Below are positions 6,415 through 10,355 of a stretch of DNA of 10,355 bases, piece by piece (within the stretch, counting starts at the first letter, position 1; each line of letters opens with the position of its first letter). The translations under genes were made by a program, and so were the position numbers. This stretch comes from SXRF01 sp964624555. Lineage in GTDB: Bacteria; Pseudomonadota; Alphaproteobacteria; Rickettsiales; SXRF01. The notes below the pieces were generated by a model. That model saw only the letters and a list, made by a program, of their open reading frames with translations, was not told where the DNA came from and made no database searches. The stretch spans positions 1-10,355 of the forward strand of contig CAZUXB010000054.1 in assembly GCA_964624555.1 (NCBI GenBank), given 5' to 3'.

Positions 6415-8641
6415 TGGATACGGCTCCCTTTCTGGCTTGAGGTTGTGCGATAAGAGATTCGATGCGCGCCCGCTTGCGCAGGTGTGCGGCATCAAGCAGT
6501 ATGTGCGCCGCCCAGTAATAGACATTGTGGTCACGCACCGTTTCGCGCATCAGCCGCATACGTTCACGCTGTTCCGCTTCCGGCATGGTAAGTGCACGGT
6601 GCATGGCTTCGGCCATGCCTTTTATATCGTAAGGATTGACCAGCAGCGCTTCCAGCAACTCCTTGGAAGCCCCGGCAAATGTACTCAGTATCAGCGCTCC
6701 TTTTTCGTCATCGCGCGAAGCGACAAATTCCTTCGCCACCAGGTTCATGCCGTCATGCAGGCTGCTTACCACGCAGAAATCCGCCGCCCGGAACAGTTCG
6801 AACACTTCCCACGGCTCGTGGTGACGTACAAGCAGGATAATCGGCTTGTAATTATCATTGCCGAACTCCCTGTTTATCTCCTCAACCAGAGCTTCAGTTT
6901 CCTGCTGGATCACCTGGTAGGCCGGCAGCTTGCTCCGCGTTGGTGCCGCCGCCTGGATAAAGCTGAACCTGCCGCGCCATTCCGGGTACATCCGCAGTAA
7001 TTCACGGATGGCATTAAAGCGGTCGATGATACCCTTGGTGTAATCGAAGCGCTCCACGCCGACACCGATAACCGCATCTTCTCCCAGGCCGAAGCTCCGG
7101 CGCACTGTTTCACGGCAGATATTCGCCGCGCCAATATCTTCAAGACCTTCCGGCGGCCAGGCGATGGATATAGGGTACGGACGGATAAGGGCAGTATGAT
7201 CCCCAGCCGAAATCATAGACTGGTCGCGGTTGATATGGCTTTCTAAAAAGCGGTCGACAGTATCCATAAAATTCTGGCAATGGAACTGGGTGTGGAATCC
7301 GAGCACTGAACTTCCCAGCAACCCGGAGAGTATCTCCTCGCGCCACGGGCAAATGCTGAATACCTCCGGGTTTGGCCAGGGAATATGCCAGAAGGTGATG
7401 ATGGTGGCATCCGGCAACGCCTCACGGATGTAGCACGGCAGGAGCGCAAAATGATAATCCTGTACCAACACCACCGGGTTTTTTGTTTTCGCTTGCTTTA
7501 TTACCGCATCGGCAAATTTACGGTTGACTGCCTTATAGGCCTGCCAGTCTCTCTCGCGGAAATTTGGCCGCACAAAGGTTATATGGCACAACGGCCATAA
7601 CCCCTCATTGGCCAGACCATAATAATACCCCTCCTCCTCTTCTTCTGTCAGCCAGATGCGGCGCAATGTATATTCCTCATGTTCCGGCGGCACGGCGATG
7701 CAGTCATTGGCATCGACAGTGCTTTTATCCGCCGATCCGCTACCATGCGCTATCCATACACCACCACACGCCCGCAGGATCGGCTCCAGTGCTGTAACTA
7801 CGCCACTGGCAGGACGTTGCACGGTAATGTTGCCGTTGGTACAATTATGGATATAAGGTTCGCGGTTGGAAACTACCATTATTTCAGATCCTGGGAGTTC
7901 CTCCCCCAGCAAGTGCTTGAGAGCCTGCGGTGTCCAGTCTACCTTGATATTTTCAAACTGGTCGGCCCCCAGCTTCATATCACGCAACATCTGCCGTACC
8001 TCGCGCACGATAGGGATAAATTCACGCGGCAATCCATGGTTTGATAGTTGCGATTCGGGGTTATTCAAACTCATACGCAAGCGTCCCAACCAGCTTTTCA
8101 ATGTCAGGCGTGCTGTAAGAATAGTAACAAAAGCCGCTGTTACTGAGATTAGTACAAGAAATCCGATTAGATACAGCCGTGTCTCGTGCGCACGCTGCAC
8201 GCTGAACGTCAGGTCATGCAGAATAATGAAAGAAAGTTTCTGCTCATCGGCCTGGAATGGGAAATTACCCATCAGTATGCCGCCACTTCCCATTTCCTGA
8301 ACAGAAAAATCCGGGGTGTCGTGCTGATCCGGGCAGCCCAGTCTAACCGGCCACTGGCTGCTTTTTCCAATCAACTTGCCATCGGCAGAGCATAATCCTG
8401 CCGCCAATACTCGTTCATCCTGGGATATTTTGTCGAAAAGACGCTTATAAGCATCTCCCCTTCTCTCCTCTCCCCAGAAATCCGCCAACCTATCCTCTAC
8501 TGACTGGAAGATAAGCTGCGAACGCAACTCCACATCATGGCGAAACCAGCTGGAGACAAAATTTTCAGCCAGTGGTGTCACCACTATGGCCAGCGCCATA
8601 AGCGCCAGAAATAGAGGCAATATGAAGCGGATGATAAACAC
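6371..8641 (-). CDS. otsA: Trehalose-6-phosphate synthase fused to an N-terminal membrane sensor-like module
   Basis: GT20 glycosyltransferase that joins UDP-glucose and glucose-6-phosphate to give trehalose-6-phosphate. At 756 residues it is far longer than typical OtsA (~470). The catalytic part covers about residues 253-725 with its ligand residues visible: VVSNRE (R260), W296, Y341 and W349 in GYYYGLANEGLWPL, VQDYH (D395), WHIPWP (H419), GVERFDYTKGI (R531, K536) and SSLHDGMNLVAKEF (D630, E638). The first ~250 residues are extra: a membrane helix at ~4-25, a ~125-residue periplasmic segment with two cysteines (C84, C103), a second helix at ~155-177, and a HAMP-like linker at ~178-230, the layout of a receptor sensor. 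The start is GTG 8641 with AGG a few bases before it. otsB follows, overlapping by 44 bp. Confidence 0.94.
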   Translation of the reverse strand: MFIIRFILPLFLALMALAIVVTPLAENFVSSWFRHDVELRSQLIFQSVEDRLADFWGEERRGDAYKRLFDKISQDERVLAAGLCSADGKLIGKSSQWPVRLGCPDQHDTPDFSVQEMGSGGILMGNFPFQADEQKLSFIILHDLTFSVQRAHETRLYLIGFLVLISVTAAFVTILTARLTLKSWLGRLRMSLNNPESQLSNHGLPREFIPIVREVRQMLRDMKLGADQFENIKVDWTPQALKHLLGEELPGSEIMVVSNREPYIHNCTNGNITVQRPASGVVTALEPILRACGGVWIAHGSGSADKSTVDANDCIAVPPEHEEYTLRRIWLTEEEEEGYYYGLANEGLWPLCHITFVRPNFRERDWQAYKAVNRKFADAVIKQAKTKNPVVLVQDYHFALLPCYIREALPDATIITFWHIPWPNPEVFSICPWREEILSGLLGSSVLGFHTQFHCQNFMDTVDRFLESHINRDQSMISAGDHTALIRPYPISIAWPPEGLEDIGAANICRETVRRSFGLGEDAVIGVGVERFDYTKGIIDRFNAIRELLRMYPEWRGRFSFIQAAAPTRSKLPAYQVIQQETEALVEEINREFGNDNYKPIILLVRHHEPWEVFELFRAADFCVVSSLHDGMNLVAKEFVASRDDEKGALILSTFAGASKELLEALLVNPYDIKGMAEAMHRALTMPEAEQRERMRLMRETVRDHNVYYWAAHILLDAAHLRKRARIESLIAQPQARKGAVSNVIPLAPGTRRTIS

Positions 8642-8735
8642 GACTACCTATGTAGCGTATTATTTCCCCAAGCACAACCCATTAAGGATATTAACGCCCC
8701 TGCACCTCACTACATTCTCATCGTGGCTACATTAT

Positions 8736-8761
8736 AAAAAGTCACACCGCGCCCAGCGCGG
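8736..8761 (-). terminator. Possible terminator of tRNA-Arg
   Basis: On the minus strand a perfect 6-bp GC stem, CCGCGC-TGG-GCGCGG (8761-8747), is followed after six bases (TGTGAC) by TTTTT (8740-8736). The delayed T-run makes it an imperfect intrinsic terminator. Its position between tRNA-Arg and otsA fits ending the tRNA transcript. Confidence 0.4.
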
Positions 8762-8779
8762 CTAGAATATAATGGGCGA

Positions 8780-8808
8780 ACATTTGGGGTTGGCGGGCGG
8801 CCAAATGT
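8780..8808. repeat. Hairpin beside tRNA-Arg
   Basis: ACATTTGG (8780-8787) and CCAAATGT (8801-8808) form a perfect 8-bp stem around a 13-nt GC-rich loop. No T-run follows on either strand, so it may be a processing structure downstream of the tRNA or part of a termination region rather than a stand-alone terminator. Confidence 0.4.
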
Positions 8809-8830
8809 GAGTCCATATCAAACGAGTCTA

Positions 8831-8907
8831 TGGCGCACCCGAGACGATTCGAACGTCCGACCTTTGCCTTCGGAGGGCAACGCTCTATCCAGCTGAGCTA
8901 CGGGTGC
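8831..8907 (-). tRNA. tRNA-Arg (anticodon CCG)
   Basis: A complete cloverleaf reads on the minus strand. The acceptor arms are GCACCCG (8907-8901) and CGGGTGC (8841-8835), with discriminator G and an encoded CCA (8833-8831). The D-arm is AGCTCAGCTGGATAGAGC. The anticodon stem TTGCC/GGCAA encloses the loop CTCCGAA, giving anticodon CCG, which reads the arginine codon CGG. The T-arm contains GTTCGAAT. It is transcribed away from the 23S gene. Confidence 0.97.
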
Positions 8908-8953
8908 ATTTAGACAAGTTGCAGCAGCATAGTCAGGATTTTACAAAACGCAA

Positions 8954-8959
8954 ATTATA
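8954..8959 (-). promoter_or_regulatory. Possible -10 of the tRNA-Arg promoter
   Basis: A perfect TATAAT lies on the minus strand at 8959-8954, about 47 bp upstream of the mature tRNA 5' end. I see no good -35 at the usual distance. Apart from this and one FNR-like site, the 290 bp from the tRNA to the 23S promoter is AT-rich and shows no gene. Confidence 0.4.
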
Positions 8960-9019
8960 CCTTATATTACCTCAACCACCTGAAAAACCCTAAATATTTC
9001 CACCTGCAAAACAATATTT

Positions 9020-9033
9020 TAGACTATAATCAA
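9020..9033. promoter_or_regulatory. Weak FNR-like site
   Basis: TAGACTATAATCAA shares 12 bases in a row (GACTATAATCAA) with the box before the second XRE gene, but its left half-site is degraded (TAGAC for TTGAC). No adjacent protein gene would make an obvious target. Confidence 0.25.
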
Positions 9034-9198
9034 ATTTACATGCCCAACATTCGCAATATTATTTTTTTGAATGCTAATTAATTTCCGTTTATGGTCAAAA
9101 TGTGCCGCTAATCGGATTTTACACAACCCTGTACAACCGCTCTCACCCTAAGTTTCCACGGATTAATAAAAAAAAGATAAAAAAATTGAATATGCCTG

Positions 9199-9227
9199 TT
9201 GACACCGGGCAATGAGGTGGCTATAAA
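9199..9227 (+). promoter_or_regulatory. Strong promoter for the 23S rRNA gene
   Basis: A perfect -35 TTGACA (9199-9204), a 17-bp spacer and -10 TATAAA (9222-9227) form a near-consensus housekeeping promoter reading into the 23S gene, with transcription starting near 9234. It is the best promoter in the window, and nothing but the leader lies between it and 23S. Confidence 0.75.
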
Positions 9228-9233
9228 TCCCAT

Positions 9234-9533
9234 CCCTTCTCCGATGAAGTGGTTTGAAAGTTTGCTTTAAAACATCTTTCTGTGGTTTGATATTGTGAAT
9301 AGGTTTTTCTGACATCATAAGCATTGTCAGTTGCGGGAAAAGGCACGCACATCCGCCTACGCTCTAACGAGCTACGGCGCGACTAATGGGCCAATTCAAA
9401 CTGGCAATGAATTTTGATGAGTTGATGTAATATTGGATTGTTGAAAATACAAACCAACAGACTAGTGCTGTTTGGTTCTGTACGTTCATAATTCAGACAT
9501 CGTTCAAACAAGTAATAATAATTGATGATGATT
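9234..9533 (+). other. Leader of the 23S rRNA transcript
   Basis: About 300 nt of non-coding sequence between the promoter and mature 23S. TGCTTTAAAACA (9263-9274) resembles the boxA antitermination element TGCTCTTTAACA at 9 of 12 positions. A hairpin at about 9353-9379 has two 4-bp stems, CGCC/GGCG and GCTC/GAGC, separated by a TAC/TAC loop. A second hairpin pairs AACCAACAG (9452-9460) with CTGTTTGGTT (9468-9477). No intact tRNA-Ile or tRNA-Ala, as expected in a 16S-23S spacer, is present. Confidence 0.55.
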
Positions 9534-10355
9534 AATAAATATAATAAGTGCATTTGGTGGATGCCTTGGTAGTAAGAGGCGATGAAAGACGTGCTACGCT
9601 GCGATAAGCGTCGGGGAGTTGCGAAGAAACTTTGATCCGACGATTTCTGAATGGGGAAACCCACTCCGTATGGAGTATGTGTTACTGAATTCATAGGTAA
9701 CTCAAGCGAACCTCGGGAACTGAAATATCTAAGTACCGAGAGGAAAGGAAATCACAGAGACTCCCTTAGTAGTGACGAGCGAACGGGGACCAGGCCAGTG
9801 TCTGCAGTAAATAACGGGAACGCTTTGGAAAAGGCGGCCATAGTGGNNNNNNNNNNNNNNNNNNNNNNNNNNNNNNNNNNNNNNNNNNNNNNNNNNNNNN
9901 NNNNNNNNNNNNNNNNNNNNNNNNNNNNNNNNNNNNNNNNNNNNNNNNNNNNNNNNNNNNNNNNNNNNNNNNNNGGGAGTGAAATAGACCTGAAACCGAA
10001 TGCATACAAGCAATAGGAGCACCGCAAGGTGTGACTGTGTACCTCTTGTATAATGGGTCAGCGACTTAATGTGTCGAGCAAGCTTAAACCGTTAGGTGTA
10101 GGCGCAGCGAAAGCAAGTCTTAATAGGGCGCTTTAGTTCGACGTATTAGACCCGAAACCTAGTGATCTAGCCATGGTCAGGTTGAAGGTAGGGTAACACC
10201 TGCTGGAGGACCGAACACACGCCCGTTGAAAAGGTCGGTGATGAACTGTGGTTAGGGGTGAAAGGCCAATCAAACTGGGAAATAGCTGGTTCTCCGCGAA
10301 ATATATTTAGGTATAGCGTCAAGTGAATGCCCTGGGGGTTAGAGCACTGGATGGG
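9534..10355 (+). rRNA. rrl: 23S ribosomal RNA, 5' part (interrupted by an N run, runs off right edge)
   Basis: The sequence matches the conserved 5' third of bacterial 23S rRNA: GGTGGATGCCTTGG, AGAGGCGATGAAAGACGTGC, GCGATAAGCGTCGG and GAATGGGGAAACCCA near the start. After the gap come GGGAGTGAAATAGACCTGAA, TTGTATAATGGGTCAGCGAC, AGACCCGAAACC, GATCTAGCCATGG, GGTGAAAGGCCAATCAAAC, AATAGCTGGTTCTCC and TAGAGCACTGGATGGG. The 5' end is placed by counting back from GGTGGATGCC by analogy with E. coli and is approximate. The segment covers roughly the first 820 of about 2,800 nt. Any open frames here are not genes. Confidence 0.96.
9847..9974. other. Assembly gap of 128 N inside 23S rRNA
   Basis: The conserved 23S blocks on both sides are in the right order, and their spacing fits the gene if the gap length is about right. 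It is therefore missing sequence in domain I, not an insertion or intron that can be shown. Confidence 0.97.

Noticed and set aside
6415..6534. 40-residue N-terminal extension of otsB
   Set aside because: The extra codons lie within otsA, are not OtsB-like, and the internal ATG at 6414 has a good ribosome site followed directly by the HAD motif region.
6437..8395. Several plus-strand open frames of 62-187 codons
   Set aside because: All are antisense shadows of otsA, whose GT20 residues are intact throughout.
8642..8830. EcfG-type general stress promoter for otsA
   Set aside because: Trehalose genes are often under this control in Alphaproteobacteria, but no GGAAC with a suitably spaced CGTT was found upstream of otsA on the minus strand.
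9383..10027. Open frames in the 23S leader and gene
   Set aside because: They cover conserved rRNA sequence and the N run; none has protein character.

Overview
The window reads as part of an alphaproteobacterial chromosome of fairly low GC. The main reason is the gene order lnt - small XRE regulator - metK on one strand, a neighbourhood typical of Alphaproteobacteria. The low GC, and a 23S rRNA gene with no 16S gene before it, lean towards a Rickettsiales/Holosporales-like or other host-associated or small-genome lineage. That placement is inference. A 128-base run of N inside the 23S gene shows that this is a draft scaffold.

Layout. Bases 1-3434, minus strand: the 5' part of metK (SAM synthetase, running off the left edge); a 304-bp gap holding a structured inverted-repeat element; an XRE-type regulator; lnt (apolipoprotein N-acyltransferase); and a small protein of unknown function. 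Bases 3459-5141 form a regulatory island: a palindrome and an FNR-type box in front of the small unknown gene, a Crp/Fnr regulator with an unusual C-terminal cysteine cluster (minus), then two small, mutually similar XRE regulators in tandem (plus). An FNR-type box also precedes the second XRE gene. Bases 5352-5693: a small secreted, four-cysteine protein (plus). Bases 5695-8641, minus strand: otsB and otsA, a trehalose synthesis operon with overlapping ends. This OtsA is fused to an N-terminal two-TM, periplasmic-sensor and HAMP-like module. Bases 8831-8907, minus strand: tRNA-Arg(CCG). Bases 9199-10355, plus strand: a strong promoter, a leader of about 300 nt, and the first ~820 nt of 23S rRNA.

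How it fits together. OtsA makes trehalose-6-phosphate and OtsB dephosphorylates it to trehalose; the sensor-like anchor suggests that an envelope signal could tune synthesis. The Crp/Fnr protein carries the E-x-x-S-R recognition helix that reads TTGA half-sites. Two TTGAC-type boxes lie close by, each exactly 22 nt from a -10-like hexamer, which suggests a small local regulon of the unknown 107-aa protein and the second XRE regulator. The points most worth a second look are the 23S gene that appears unlinked from 16S with its own promoter, the sensor-OtsA fusion, the Crp/Fnr Cys-cluster regulator with its boxes, and the palindromic element in the metK leader.
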